Positions 34,941-45,393 are shown, counted from the first letter of the stretch. The stretch is DNA of 64,000 nt from Paludibacteraceae bacterium (GCA_024401535.1 JAKSKX010000002.1:186001-250000), one strand, 5' to 3'. The notes: a model not told the origin generated them from the sequence alone. Made by a program: numbers and translations.

Positions 34941-35563
34941 TACTTGCTCTCTCCTTCCTTATTGTTATTGTCATACTCCTCAAGGACAGCATCACGCTCA
35001 CCCTTGCGAGGAAGTTTGAAGAAATTCTCAACCTTCATCTTTCTCTGCAGCTGCATCATTCCGTAAAGCATTGCCTCTGGACGAGGAGGACAACCAGGAA
35101 CGTAAACATCAACCGGCAAGATTTGGTCAACGCCATTCACAACGTGGTAAGAACTTTTGAATGGACCACCTGAAATTGCACAACCACCTACTGCGATAAC
35201 GTACTTTGGCTCAGACATCTGGTCGTAAAGACGCTTAAGAACCGGAGCCATCTTGTAAGTGATAGTACCGGAAACGAAAATTACGTCAGCCTGACGAGGA
35301 GAGTTACGAGTAACCTCCCAACCAAAACGCGCGAAGTCGTGGCGAGCAGCAGCCACGGCCATAAATTCAATACCGCAACAACTTGTAGCAAATGTCAAAG
35401 GCCATACAGAATTTGAACGACCCCAGTTAATAAAGTCATTCAACGCTCCAACGGCAACGTTAACTCCACCCTTTTGAAGTTCATCTATATACTTCTGGAG
35501 TGTCTCATTGTCGCGGAAGTCCTCAGTCTTCATCGACTTGATTTCGACATCCTTTACTTCCAT
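34940..35563 (-). CDS. nuoB: NADH-quinone oxidoreductase subunit B (cluster N2)
   Basis: The four ligands of cluster N2 are visible: the tandem cysteines in [11 protein letters not shown], the Cys in [10 protein letters not shown] and the Cys in [10 protein letters not shown]. It hands electrons to the quinone. The start ATG at 35563 ([11 protein letters not shown]) is preferred over 35584 by comparison with the family; it overlaps the end of nuoA by 10 nt. Confidence 0.96.
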   Translation of the reverse strand: MEVKDVEIKSMKTEDFRDNETLQKYIDELQKGGVNVAVGALNDFINWGRSNSVWPLTFATSCCGIEFMAVAAARHDFARFGWEVTRNSPRQADVIFVSGTITYKMAPVLKRLYDQMSEPKYVIAVGGCAISGGPFKSSYHVVNGVDQILPVDVYVPGCPPRPEAMLYGMMQLQRKMKVENFFKLPRKGERDAVLEEYDNNNKEGESK

Positions 35564-35907
35564 TCCAATGCTCCTTTCCTCCAAGCATAAGCCAAACCTA
35601 AGACAAGAACTACAAGGAAGAATCCAACAGCTATCAAGCCGTCAACTCCAAGGCTCTTCATAATGACTGCCCATGGAAACAAAAGTACAGTTTCCACGTC
35701 GAACATCAAGAAAAGGATTGCAAATAGGTAGTAGCCTACATTAAACTGCATCCATGAAGTTCCTCGGGTTGGGATTCCACACTCATAAGTCTCTCCCTTC
35801 TGCGCATTCTTACTACTTGGAGCTGCCCACCAAGCAATAAGCATTGCTGCCGAAACCATAACAATAGCAGTGATTAGCACTACTACAAAGATTTCACTTG
35901 AACCCAT
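35554..35907 (-). CDS. nuoA: NADH-quinone oxidoreductase subunit A
   Basis: A 117-aa, three-helix membrane subunit with the conserved YECGIPTRG loop (Cys lines the quinone cavity) and [15 protein letters not shown] carrying the key acidic residues. It is the first gene of the operon. A 692-nt gene-free region lies upstream, where the operon promoter should be. Confidence 0.96.
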   Translation of the reverse strand: MGSSEIFVVVLITAIVMVSAAMLIAWWAAPSSKNAQKGETYECGIPTRGTSWMQFNVGYYLFAILFLMFDVETVLLFPWAVIMKSLGVDGLIAVGFFLVVLVLGLAYAWRKGALEWK

Positions 35908-36599
35908 GATTAAAAATTATTATTATTATTTTTTCTTTTCTAAACCCAAACTATAATGCGACCCGAAATCAAGAAGCTATTTCAAATACGAAACAAATCT
36001 TAATTTGGGGCCGCATTACAACGACAAATGCCAGAACTCATCGAGCCTGCAGAAAAAGAAGCGGAGGACAGACGAACAGCAAGAGAGCCGCAACGCATCA
36101 CGACTTTCGAGCATGAATCCATCACTCGCAAAATATTTTGTTTGTTTTTCTGCATTATTTCTATCTTAAATCGTTCTGACTATCACTTTTTGTTTTAATT
36201 CCAAAATTGGCCATAAAATGTCTTTTTGCACGCATAATTCAACATTTCTTTACAATTAGTAAGAAAATGACAATCAAAATGTGTGTTTATGACCAATTCC
36301 TATTTTTGGGAATTAAGTTAATTTGAGCAAATTTAGTCATATTTTCCTTTTATACAAACAAAAAAAGAACTTTTTTAACGGGCATTTCCCCACTAAAAAA
36401 GTTCTTATTCTGCAAAATTTTACACCTAAAAATTTATTGGCAGTATGCTTAAATTACAATTTAAAAGAAAACAAGCCTGTTTTGTTTCAAATTATAAGAA
36501 CCGCTAAAATTCATTAAACAAACGGCCCCAAAATTAGCATCAACTATACATCAGGTGCCTTTTCCCAAAATGTTCACGCAACATGATGCGCCAGAATCA
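35908..36599. other. Long gene-free region upstream of nuoA
   Basis: No gene is seen over 692 nt. An imperfect inverted repeat (TAATGCGaCCCgAAAT-type arms) lies at 35954-35970 and 36002-36018. A related CGGCCCCAAAATTA copy is at 36523-36537, inverted relative to the TAATTTGGGGCCG at 36001-36013. A perfect 13-bp hairpin (36365-36377 and 36394-36406) lies in the centre. It should contain the nuo promoter and possibly a small RNA; no clear TTTG/TAnnTTTG pair was found. Confidence 0.5.
36365..36406. repeat. Perfect 13-bp hairpin in the nuoA upstream region
   Basis: Arms AAGAACTTTTTTA and TAAAAAAGTTCTT flank a 16-nt loop. The T and A runs sit inside the stem, unlike a classical terminator. It may be a regulator site or part of a small RNA. 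Confidence 0.55.
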
Positions 36600-37307
36600 T
36601 TAGAATCTGTAGCCAAAAGTCATGAAAAGGTTCCATGACGGATTGCTAACAATACAGTCAGAGAAGTGAAGCTCAAAAGCATCCTTTTGAAGCGAAGTAA
36701 TTCCCCATCTCAAGCCGGCAAGAACCTCATAATGATTCTTTACCACAACTCCTGCCTTGAACTTGCCGCTGAAATCAAATCTGTTATATCTTGCCTCATC
36801 GAAACCGCTACTCTTGTCAGCCTTGAACAGAGGTGTCTTGTTATGCACATCTCCTGCCATAAAGAAGTCTTCTGTGACATAATTTCTTGTTCCGCCCAAT
36901 CCAAAGGCAAAAGTCGGAGCTACTGCAACAACCGGTCTGACATCTCCGCTTCCGAAAGTCCACTTGAAGTACAAAGGAACTTCAAGGTAGTGCAAGGTCT
37001 CTGTCGCTACCGGACAAATTTCAACATCTATTCTTTTTAACGCCTCCCAATCATTAGACACCACATCATTTGCCCCAATCATTGAATAGTTAAGCTCAGG
37101 GTTGAAAGAGAAGCATTTGTTTCCAATACTTACTCCGACTCCCGCCAAAAGACCTGGCCTTAGATTAGTATTATTCCAAAGATAAGACGAAAGATTCATA
37201 CCCACATGGGCATCTACTGTTACCTTCTTTGCTGGTGTTTCTTCCGCCTGAGCAAATGAAGAAAGTGTTGACAAAGCGACCGCACAACTAATAAAACGTT
37301 TAACCAT
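36600..37307 (-). CDS. PorT-like outer-membrane beta-barrel protein
   Basis: A signal peptide (MVKRFISCAVALSTLSSFAQA) precedes a 215-aa body of alternating strands, with HVGMNLSSYLWNNTNLRPGLLAGVGVS at the start and a terminal LFMTFGYRF ending in Phe. This matches outer-membrane beta-barrel proteins of the PorT/OmpA-like family common in Bacteroidota. No specific cargo is known. It lies downstream of the Fur gene on the same strand (26-nt gap) and may be co-regulated with it. Confidence 0.8.
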   Translation of the reverse strand: MVKRFISCAVALSTLSSFAQAEETPAKKVTVDAHVGMNLSSYLWNNTNLRPGLLAGVGVSIGNKCFSFNPELNYSMIGANDVVSNDWEALKRIDVEICPVATETLHYLEVPLYFKWTFGSGDVRPVVAVAPTFAFGLGGTRNYVTEDFFMAGDVHNKTPLFKADKSSGFDEARYNRFDFSGKFKAGVVVKNHYEVLAGLRWGITSLQKDAFELHFSDCIVSNPSWNLFMTFGYRF

Positions 37308-37333
37308 AACTATTTTTATTTTTTATTTGTTCA

Positions 37334-37750
37334 CTACCTTTTGTTCCTGCACTTCGGGCATATACCCTTAATCATATAGGTAATAGAGTCCACCTCATAA
37401 CCTTCGGGAACATCGACTTTAGGAATCGGAACATCGTGGAAACATTCGGAATGCTTGCACACCTCGCAATAGAAGTGAACGTGCATGTCATCGACAGAAC
37501 AGTCGTCATGGCCGGAACACAATTCATATCTGATCATTCCTGCTCCGTCCTCTATGGAATGCACTACATGGTTATCGACAAAATGACAAAGCACCCTGAA
37601 AATACTTGACTTGTCCATTGGGAAGAGCGTCTGCTCTAGTTCGCTCAACGAACTTGGACTTTTCTGGTCGTGAAGTGCCTGCACCACCAGAAGTCTGTTC
37701 GCAGTTACCCTTACTCCCTTTGCTGCCAGTATCTGTTCAAAATGTTTCAT
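37334..37750 (-). CDS. Fur-family metalloregulator
   Basis: The 138-aa protein has the Fur winged-helix N-terminus (VRVTANRLLVVQALH, LSELEQTLFPMDKSSIFRVL) and a metal-binding C-terminus with HVHFYCEVCKHSECF and a final GICPKCRNKR. These CxxC pairs form the structural zinc site. The regulated metal cannot be fixed from sequence; Zur-like or Fur-like roles are both possible. It lies 16 nt downstream of the YfhO-like gene and just upstream of the barrel gene. Confidence 0.9.
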   Translation of the reverse strand: MKHFEQILAAKGVRVTANRLLVVQALHDQKSPSSLSELEQTLFPMDKSSIFRVLCHFVDNHVVHSIEDGAGMIRYELCSGHDDCSVDDMHVHFYCEVCKHSECFHDVPIPKVDVPEGYEVDSITYMIKGICPKCRNKR

Positions 37751-37766
37751 CAGTCAAAAACAAGTA

Positions 37767-40253
37767 TTAGGCTACGGAAGTTTTCTTCTTGCCCTTATTC
37801 TCCTTATAGACGTACCAACCAAGCAAGCCCAATATAGAAAGGACAAGCAACCATGAAGCCGCCACACCGACATTGCGCAAAGTATAGTAAGTCTTTGGAT
37901 AGAAAGTAAACTCTATCTCGTGGTTTCCTGCAGGGACTTTTATAGCTCTCAAAATCCAGTTTGCACGGACATGGTCAACCTCCTTGCCGTCAATCTTTGC
38001 CACCCAACCCGGCTGGTAATAGACATCAGAGAATACAGCCACTGCATCGTCCGAAGTTGAAGTCTTGAACTTCTTTATGTTTGGTCTGCTATATACAAGC
38101 TCAATCTTTCCGTCTGTAGGAAGCTTTGTACCCTCAACCAACTTCATCTGCTCCGAAGAAACAATAGCAACACTTTTTGTGTTCTCCTTCTTCACAAGCT
38201 TCATCTCGTCATCTGCTGACTTTGCCTCTAGTAAAGAAGAAACGAACCAAGCAGTTCCGTTTGCCTGAGTGTTCAACACAGGACGGTTGCCTGCATCCAA
38301 CACATATTTCATGTTAAGCATGTTCAAAGCTGTAGTTCTTGCAAACACTGAATCAAGTTCACTCTGAGAGCTTACCTTTGGCAATACCATCTGAAGGTAT
38401 GAGATTTCGCCCTGAAGCTTCTGCTCAATCAAATCCTGGTAACGTCTGTTCTTTGCGGCGTTATATCCACCAATAGAGTGATGGAAATAGGAAACTCGAG
38501 TATCATTGAAAGGATTGTTGAGCGTAAGCACACGATAGTCCAGATCCTTGTCCCTCATAATCTCCTTGTCCGCCTCAGTTGGCTTTACAACGTTCTTGGA
38601 AGACTTAACTCTTGTGAATTTGCTGTCGTTCAAATATCTCTGGTCAACATTCCAAAGGTCAAGGAAAGTAAGCACTGCCACACTCAAAGCGGCATACTTC
38701 TTGAACTTGCTGAACTTCTCCATGCTGCATACCCACAACAAGGCCGCCGCACATAGAATGAACATCATCGAACGGAATGCGTCAGATGACAACAAATCCT
38801 TTCTGTCCTTGACAAGTGCATCCATGTACCAGTCAGGTAATCCGTAATCTGCATCACTTGCACACTTGAAGCTCAATCCGAACATATCAGGTGCCACCCA
38901 CATCAAGAAGCAGAATCCTGCTGTAATGGTTGTTGCAACACCCAAATATAAGGTGAACTTGTCGTCTGACTTTGAATCCACATACTTCTTCAAAGCCAAA
39001 GCTCCAAGCAAGGCAAAAGTCATCTGCGGAATAATCAATGCCATAGACGGAGTTCTGAACTTGTTGTACATTGGCAGTGCATCAAAGAAGAAATTGTTTA
39101 TACTCATGTTGTGGCCGAAGCTCAACACGAAGAAGAACAATGAAGCTCCGAAAATTATCCATGTCCATACATTGCGAACATAAACCAATGCAAGCAGAGT
39201 CAATAAACATACAATGGCTCCAAAATAAACCGGACCGGAAGTGAAGGTCTGGTCTCCCCAATAAGTGTATGTCTGCAGACGCTCTGGCACCTGATAGTGA
39301 TGCTTTGAATAGGCCTTTGCAAGATGGGAATTTCTTCTGTCAAGCGTACCTCCAGACTCGCCTCCCATGTAGTTGGGGATGAGAATAGTCATTGTCTCGC
39401 CAATGCCATAGCTCCAGGCAAAAGCATAGTCACGGTCCAAACCTGACGACTTTGTTTCACTCTTTCCGTCAACATCGGCTGTCAGTTCGCTTCTTCCGCG
39501 AATACTTGTCTTTCCCACCTCATAATGCGAGTACAGGTCGGCAGAACAAATCAAAACACCGAGAACACAACCGATTGCCATGACTCCCGTAGAGCGAAGA
39601 ATCGAATTATAATCCTTGCCAATTATCTGCATAACAACCCATGCCAAGAATACAACAAGAGCCAAAATTGCGAAATAATATACAATCTGGTAATGGCCAT
39701 GAGCCACAAGCAATGTGAATCCCAATGCAAAGACAAGACCTCCGAGAATATACTTTTTCCTATTCATTATCAGCTGCATACCACAAAGAGTTAAAGGCAT
39801 ATAAGCCATAGACCATCCCTTCGAGACATGACCTGCCGCAATAATTATCAGCGAATATGATGAAAAGGCAAACGCGACAGCTCCGAAAACAGACGTCCAA
39901 ATGCCGCAGCCAAGACTAATAAGCAATGCATACATACAGCAAAGCATACACAACACTATACCTGCATCCTTCTCTCCAAAAGACTTGAACACGCTGGTAA
40001 TAACCTTAATGCCGGAAACCACTGAAGACGGGTTTCCGATAGTATATGCAGGCATTCCAGAGAACATTGAGCTACACCAAACAGACTCACCACCCTCTTT
40101 CTCGTGATAGTCCATCTGTTCCTTTATCATACCTTCCCATTTCTGTATATCACCCTGCATCAATACTTTGCCATCAAATTTGGCAGAGAAATAAACCATT
40201 GTCGCCACCACAAATCCGAGCAGCACAAGAGCATGTTTTAACCAGCTTTTCAT
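37767..40253 (-). CDS. YfhO family membrane protein
   Basis: The 828-aa protein has about 12-14 membrane helices in its first 550 residues, a soluble domain at about 560-770 and a final helix near 790-815. This is the architecture of YfhO, a GT-C-like family linked to lipid-linked sugar transfer or envelope polymer modification in other bacteria. FFPKTYYTLRNVG-type and YQPGWVAKIDGKEVDHVRANWI motifs near the C-terminus are characteristic. The actual substrate is unknown. A TATCTTTG -7-like box lies at 40288-40295. Confidence 0.85.
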   Translation of the reverse strand: MKSWLKHALVLLGFVVATMVYFSAKFDGKVLMQGDIQKWEGMIKEQMDYHEKEGGESVWCSSMFSGMPAYTIGNPSSVVSGIKVITSVFKSFGEKDAGIVLCMLCCMYALLISLGCGIWTSVFGAVAFAFSSYSLIIIAAGHVSKGWSMAYMPLTLCGMQLIMNRKKYILGGLVFALGFTLLVAHGHYQIVYYFAILALVVFLAWVVMQIIGKDYNSILRSTGVMAIGCVLGVLICSADLYSHYEVGKTSIRGRSELTADVDGKSETKSSGLDRDYAFAWSYGIGETMTILIPNYMGGESGGTLDRRNSHLAKAYSKHHYQVPERLQTYTYWGDQTFTSGPVYFGAIVCLLTLLALVYVRNVWTWIIFGASLFFFVLSFGHNMSINNFFFDALPMYNKFRTPSMALIIPQMTFALLGALALKKYVDSKSDDKFTLYLGVATTITAGFCFLMWVAPDMFGLSFKCASDADYGLPDWYMDALVKDRKDLLSSDAFRSMMFILCAAALLWVCSMEKFSKFKKYAALSVAVLTFLDLWNVDQRYLNDSKFTRVKSSKNVVKPTEADKEIMRDKDLDYRVLTLNNPFNDTRVSYFHHSIGGYNAAKNRRYQDLIEQKLQGEISYLQMVLPKVSSQSELDSVFARTTALNMLNMKYVLDAGNRPVLNTQANGTAWFVSSLLEAKSADDEMKLVKKENTKSVAIVSSEQMKLVEGTKLPTDGKIELVYSRPNIKKFKTSTSDDAVAVFSDVYYQPGWVAKIDGKEVDHVRANWILRAIKVPAGNHEIEFTFYPKTYYTLRNVGVAASWLLVLSILGLLGWYVYKENKGKKKTSVA

Positions 40254-40658
40254 ATAATCTTTTTGTTCTGTCTTTAATAATTGGGTGCAAAGATAAGGAA
40301 ATAATCAATAAAAGTTGGTGATTTTGAGAAGAAAAGACAATGACAGACAGATTAACTCATGAAAGTTAAATCTCATTTGTAATTATGTCCCATAAACATG
40401 GCAGCGCCCAAATTTAGAATTCGCGAAAATGTAATGGCGAACGAAAAAAACAAAATACACAACACGAACCAAAGCGGCAAAAAACAAAAAGCAGAACTAC
40501 ATAACTGGCTCCGATTCAGCGGAATAATCAATGCTTGTCATCTTTGGAAGCTTAAACGGAAATGACATTGAAAAAACAAACTGCATTGGCACAAAAATGA
40601 ATCTACGATTGAAAAAGAAAGAGACTCAATGAATGAGTCCCTTATATTCAATTACCAT
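40254..40658. other. Intergenic region upstream of the YfhO-like gene
   Basis: No gene is seen. It contains the YfhO -7-like box (40288-40295) and the terminator of the small membrane protein gene (40621-40641); the rest is AT-rich. Confidence 0.55.
40621..40641 (-). terminator. Terminator of small membrane protein gene
   Basis: 8-bp arms GGGACTCA/TGAGTCTC (minus strand, one G-U pair) and a 5-nt loop, followed by TTTCTTTTTC. Lies 18 nt after the stop. Confidence 0.8.
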
Positions 40659-41063
40659 TTACTGGTAAAGTGTATGCGCAACAACAATAAACCAGCTTTC
40701 AAGCGCAGTCAAAATCAGAAACACCAGAAACAGCAGATAGACAAAAGACCGCATGCTATCGAAGTCAGTCAATTTGATGTTCAGTCTTTTCTTTACTATG
40801 AAGTAAAGGACAAACGCAATGAATGGAATAACAATCAGAAGAGCTTGAGTTACAACCGAATAACTCACCATTCTGCAAAGTAACGTAGATATTACGAGCA
40901 AGTCAATAAAGACAATTGTCCTGTTGGCAAAAGAGATTGACTCAGCCCCGCTCTCGTTGTCATTGCTTTGGTCCTCACTACGAAGCAATGACAGAAACCA
41001 AGCGGAACAACACAACATTAGCAATGGTAGTATGACAAGCATCAGTCTCAAAATCAAAAACAT
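40659..41063 (-). CDS. Hypothetical four-helix membrane protein
   Basis: A 134-aa protein with four hydrophobic segments (about 3-28, 47-67, 70-90, 107-130) and a charged loop rich in Asp, Asn and Glu between the first two. No family is recognised. It lies 43 nt downstream of the giant acyl-CoA dehydratase activase on the same strand and has its own terminator, so it may be the last gene of that TetR-controlled operon. Confidence 0.6.
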   Translation of the reverse strand: MFLILRLMLVILPLLMLCCSAWFLSLLRSEDQSNDNESGAESISFANRTIVFIDLLVISTLLCRMVSYSVVTQALLIVIPFIAFVLYFIVKKRLNIKLTDFDSMRSFVYLLFLVFLILTALESWFIVVAHTLYQ

Positions 41064-41106
41064 ATCAACTCAAATAAAAAGTTATAAAATATTTACTGCG
41101 ACAAAT

Positions 41107-44100
41107 TTAATAATTCTGCTTGACTTGTCGAGCAAGAAAATGAAGTCTGTTCAAAACATTTACCTCGCTGACACCACCATCGAAGTCAAGGAACAGCAGG
41201 TTCATGTCGGGATAAAGCTTCTTTACCCTGCGCTCAATACCCTTGCTTATGACATGGTTAGCGATACAGCCGAAGGGCTGAAGACTAACAGCCGCATTGA
41301 TTCCCCGCTTGGCAAAAGATACGAGTTCAGCAGGAATCAGCCAACCCTCGCCGAACTGGGCGGCAGGACTGACAATCTGGGCGGCATGCTCCATCTCCTC
41401 GTTAATGTCCGCACTTTTTTCATAGTATCGGAATCCGGAAGCAGCCTTGTCAAACTCAGCCACAAGCTTAGAGAACTTGTCCTCCAACAGTCTGTTAAGG
41501 AATCTCTGCATAAGTGAAACCTTCTCCAGATTATTCTTTCGGTTGAACCTGGCATTCGGAAAATACTGGCTGAAGAACTCTACAATGCTAGGGATAACCG
41601 GCTCAATACCCTCGTTTACAAGCCAGTCAACCACATGCTGATGACCGAAACTGTTGTACTTTATGAAGATTTCTCCGACAACTCCAATGCGCGGAACACT
41701 CTTTTCAAGAGACGCATCGTTGAACTCCTTAGCCGCATTTGAAAGGAGTTTCAGAACTGAACGCTTGTCCTTTTTCAACACCAAAGGAATTACGTCAGCA
41801 ATATACCTGTCTCTGATACTCTTGGCAATGCCTTGGCTCTTTTCCCTTACAGCTGCGGCATAGTACATTCTTGCGAGAGCCTCCACATACAGGAACGAAT
41901 AGATTACAGGGAATTTTACCTTATTGGCATCAAGTTTGAAACCGCTTTGCTTGTTGATTGTGTTCATCACAGAGATTGACACAACCGGAATATCATCATA
42001 TCCGGCACTGAGCAAAGCCTTCTTAATCAATGCTATATAGTTAGTTGCTCTACATTGTCCTCCAGTTTGAGTAATTGCAAAAGCTATATTGTTTCGGTCA
42101 TACTTTCCACTTTCTATGGCAGAAATAACATCTCCGACAACCAAAGTGGCAGGATAGCAGACCTCGTTGTTAGCATACTTCAGTCCAAGCTTGGCACTCT
42201 CGGCAGTACTTGGCGGAAGGTTGTCCACATCATAGCCCATCATTCCGAAAATCGGTGGAATAAGCTGAGAATAGAACTCCGAGAAGAACGGTACAAGCAC
42301 CTTTCTGCTTCGGTCAATGTCAAGGAACTCGGGAGTAGTCTTAAACTCCTGCTTCTTTGTTTCGGTATGTCGCTTGAACTTTATGCTCTCGACAAGGCTT
42401 CTGATTCTAAGTCTGAGACTTCCGACATTGTTCACGTCGTCAACCTTTAGGATAGTATGATTCTTGCCAGCTCTTCTTAACAAATCACCAACTTCGTCAA
42501 GTATGAAAGCGTCCGGACCACAGCCGAAGTTCGTAATCTGGACAAAGTGAATATTCTGCTGACTTTCAGCCACAAACTGAGCGGCACGCATGATTCGGTT
42601 CATATAGCTCCACTGAGGAATAATGTGCGACTCCTTCACGTTCTCGTCTATTCCTCTGGCTACATCCTCTGTAACCACGTCAATACCGAACGATGCAATA
42701 ATCTCCGAAACCTTATGCTGAATCAACGGATCGTTGTGGTACGGGCGACCGGCAAGAACAATAACCATGCGGTCGTTCTTCCTTGCCTTTTCGACAGTAC
42801 CTACAGCCTTTTCTGCCAAAGTTTTTTCAAATAGAGCTTCTGCCTCAAGAGCCTTCTCGAATGCAGACTTGAAGTCTTTGTCAGAGAAATTCTTGTCAAG
42901 AATAGACTTCAGATACTTCTTCAGAGTCGCCTTCAGCAGTTTCTTGTCTTTGAAAGTAACTACAGGACTATCAACCGGTATATTATTCTTGCCCTGCGGG
43001 TCTATAGCTGACTTAATTACGTCGCTGTAACCGGCAACTATAGGACAGTTGAATGTATTGTTCTCTTTTTCTCCATCCCTCTTCTCATAGATGACGTAAG
43101 GATAGAAGATTCGGTCAACCTTCTTTTCTATCAAGTCAAAGATATGCCCATGAACAAGTTTTGCAGGGAAGCAGATATTGTCTGCCATGATTGTATTAAG
43201 CCCCTTAGAATACATCTGGAACGAAGATCTAGGGCTTGTCACAACCTTAATGCCGCACAAAGTAAACAAGGTGTACCAGAACTGGTAGTCTTCGAACATG
43301 CCAAGAACTCTAGGAATTCCGATAGTCAGCTTTGGTGTTTCCTTGCTGTCAAGACGCATGTTTTTCTTGAAGGCCAACTCGCTTTTGTACAAGCTCATGT
43401 TGAAACCTGTTTCCTTATCTCCCTGACCTTTGTTGGTATAAACCTTTTCACATTTGTTGCCTGAATAGAACACCTTCCCGTTGGCAAAGATATTCTTTAG
43501 AACATGACAGTTGTTTTCGCAACCCACACAGCGGAAAGGCTCGACAGAATACTCACCGGGATCTGCCATAGAAGATAGTTCGCGAGGGTTCTCTGCCCCC
43601 ATACGCTTAGCATATAGGGCCGCTCCATAGGCACCCATTAACTCAGGATAGTTTGAAACAGAAACTTCTCTGTTGATACTTTTCTCGAAAGCTCTAACTA
43701 CAGCCTTGTTTCGCATCGTTCCTCCCTGAAGAACTATATTCTCACCAAGTTCATCTATATCTTTCAGTTTCAAGACTTTATACAGGCAGTTACCAACAAC
43801 CGAATAAGCCAGTCCTGCAGAAATATCTTCGATAGTTGCACCCTCACGAACGCACTGTCGAACTTTGGAATTCATAAAAACTGTGCATCGAGTACCTAGG
43901 TCTTGTGGATTAGAACTTTGCAGAGCTTTCTCGACAAACTCTGTAATCGGATAACCAAGAGAAGCCGCAAAACTGTCTATGAAAGAACCGCAACCACTAG
44001 AACAGGCTTCGTTAATCTCCAGCCTATTTATTGTTCCGTTCTCTACAAAGATTGCCTTCATATCCTGACCTCCGATATCAAGAATGAACGAGACGTTCGG

Positions 44101-45393
44101 ATTAAGTTTGTGCGCAGCCGTGTAATGCGCTATAGTCTCGACCATTCCATAGTCAAGTCCATACGCAGTCTTGACCAAATCCTCCCCATAACCCGTAGAA
44201 CAAGCAGCCTTAACGACAAGCTTCTTGCCTAATTGTTGAGCTTGCTTCAATAGTTCCGTCAATCCGTCACGCACAGTCTCCAAAGGTCTTCCCGAACTCT
44301 TTCGATAAAAGGTATAGAAAATGCGTTCATCTTCATCCATTGCTACAACTTTGGTAGTAGTACTGCCCGAGTCAATACCAATGTAGCACACTTCACTTTT
44401 AATATCGGCAAGACTAATGCTTTCTATCTTGTTATTGCTCTTGGATTTCTCCCATTCACCACGTTCATTCCGAGAGGCAAACAATGGGGCAAGTCCAGAA
44501 CTCTTTAGTGATACAGCCGATTTCTCTTTGTTTTTAAGTAGCTCTATATATGCCCCTAATGACTTACACTCAACATCCTCCTTTATAGCCAAACTTGCAC
44601 CCAAAGCAGGAATTACGTTAGAATATTCGCACAAGATAATATCCTCATCATTCAAATTCATCTTTTTCTGGAACATCTTGCGAAGGGCGGGAATGTAAGC
44701 GAAAGGACCTCCACAAAAGAATACCTTAGAAACTATATCCTGACCACGAGACAATGTGGAAAGCACCTGTGTAGCCACAGCATTGAATATACTGGCTGCT
44801 ATCTCTTCTCTGCAGACATTAAGAGCAATAAGGTTTTGAATATCAGTCTTAGAAAATACACCGCAACGACTTGCAATAGGATGGATAATCTTGGCCCTCA
44901 GAGCCATGTCACTAAGTTCTGCAACAGAAACTCCGAGAATCATAGCCATCTGATCTATAAACGCACCTGTACCTCCCGCACAGTTTCCATTCATTCGTAT
45001 GTCAGCCTGCATATTCTGGTTGAAGAAGATCATTTTTGTATCCTCTCCTCCAATATCTATCAAAGTTTTAGTTTCCGGGTATCTTTTTAGGACTACTTCC
45101 GTCGCAGCTACAACCTCCTGAATGAAAGGCAAGCCCAAACGCTCACACAATCCCATTCCTGCACTACCTGTAACTTGGAATCGAACCATTGCATCAGCAC
45201 CAATCTCATCACGCAATTTACCTAACGACACAGCCAGAGCTGAAGGGATATCGGCATTATGACGGTTATAGTCGGAAAACACAACATTTCTGTCCTGGTC
45301 CGTAGCCACAATCTTCAACGTCGTACTACCCGCATCAAGTCCTATATTCAAAACTTTATTCATCATATCAGATACACTTACAACTTTAACCAT
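41107..45393 (-). CDS. Large acyl-CoA dehydratase activase-related protein (double BadF ATPase)
   Basis: The 1428-aa protein has two BadF/HgdC-type ASKHA ATPase domains. The first (about 15-275) has IGLDAGSTTLKIVA and the iron-sulfur-type NGNCAGGTGAFID. The second (about 335-590) has IGIDSGSTTTKVVA and NEACSSGCGSFID. Then come DUF2229 (about 690-900) and a C-terminal 2-hydroxyglutaryl-CoA dehydratase-like region. Related activases use ATP to inject high-energy electrons into dehydratases or corrinoid proteins. No partner dehydratase subunit is encoded nearby. ATGs at 45366 or 45363 are alternative starts; the ATG at 45393 overlaps the TetR gene by 8 nt. Confidence 0.88.
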   Translation of the reverse strand: MVKVVSVSDMMNKVLNIGLDAGSTTLKIVATDQDRNVVFSDYNRHNADIPSALAVSLGKLRDEIGADAMVRFQVTGSAGMGLCERLGLPFIQEVVAATEVVLKRYPETKTLIDIGGEDTKMIFFNQNMQADIRMNGNCAGGTGAFIDQMAMILGVSVAELSDMALRAKIIHPIASRCGVFSKTDIQNLIALNVCREEIAASIFNAVATQVLSTLSRGQDIVSKVFFCGGPFAYIPALRKMFQKKMNLNDEDIILCEYSNVIPALGASLAIKEDVECKSLGAYIELLKNKEKSAVSLKSSGLAPLFASRNERGEWEKSKSNNKIESISLADIKSEVCYIGIDSGSTTTKVVAMDEDERIFYTFYRKSSGRPLETVRDGLTELLKQAQQLGKKLVVKAACSTGYGEDLVKTAYGLDYGMVETIAHYTAAHKLNPNVSFILDIGGQDMKAIFVENGTINRLEINEACSSGCGSFIDSFAASLGYPITEFVEKALQSSNPQDLGTRCTVFMNSKVRQCVREGATIEDISAGLAYSVVGNCLYKVLKLKDIDELGENIVLQGGTMRNKAVVRAFEKSINREVSVSNYPELMGAYGAALYAKRMGAENPRELSSMADPGEYSVEPFRCVGCENNCHVLKNIFANGKVFYSGNKCEKVYTNKGQGDKETGFNMSLYKSELAFKKNMRLDSKETPKLTIGIPRVLGMFEDYQFWYTLFTLCGIKVVTSPRSSFQMYSKGLNTIMADNICFPAKLVHGHIFDLIEKKVDRIFYPYVIYEKRDGEKENNTFNCPIVAGYSDVIKSAIDPQGKNNIPVDSPVVTFKDKKLLKATLKKYLKSILDKNFSDKDFKSAFEKALEAEALFEKTLAEKAVGTVEKARKNDRMVIVLAGRPYHNDPLIQHKVSEIIASFGIDVVTEDVARGIDENVKESHIIPQWSYMNRIMRAAQFVAESQQNIHFVQITNFGCGPDAFILDEVGDLLRRAGKNHTILKVDDVNNVGSLRLRIRSLVESIKFKRHTETKKQEFKTTPEFLDIDRSRKVLVPFFSEFYSQLIPPIFGMMGYDVDNLPPSTAESAKLGLKYANNEVCYPATLVVGDVISAIESGKYDRNNIAFAITQTGGQCRATNYIALIKKALLSAGYDDIPVVSISVMNTINKQSGFKLDANKVKFPVIYSFLYVEALARMYYAAAVREKSQGIAKSIRDRYIADVIPLVLKKDKRSVLKLLSNAAKEFNDASLEKSVPRIGVVGEIFIKYNSFGHQHVVDWLVNEGIEPVIPSIVEFFSQYFPNARFNRKNNLEKVSLMQRFLNRLLEDKFSKLVAEFDKAASGFRYYEKSADINEEMEHAAQIVSPAAQFGEGWLIPAELVSFAKRGINAAVSLQPFGCIANHVISKGIERRVKKLYPDMNLLFLDFDGGVSEVNVLNRLHFLARQVKQNY

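Noticed and set aside
40924..41517. 197-codon open frame crossing the end of the activase gene
   Set aside because: It runs antisense to two supported genes and has low-complexity, non-family sequence.
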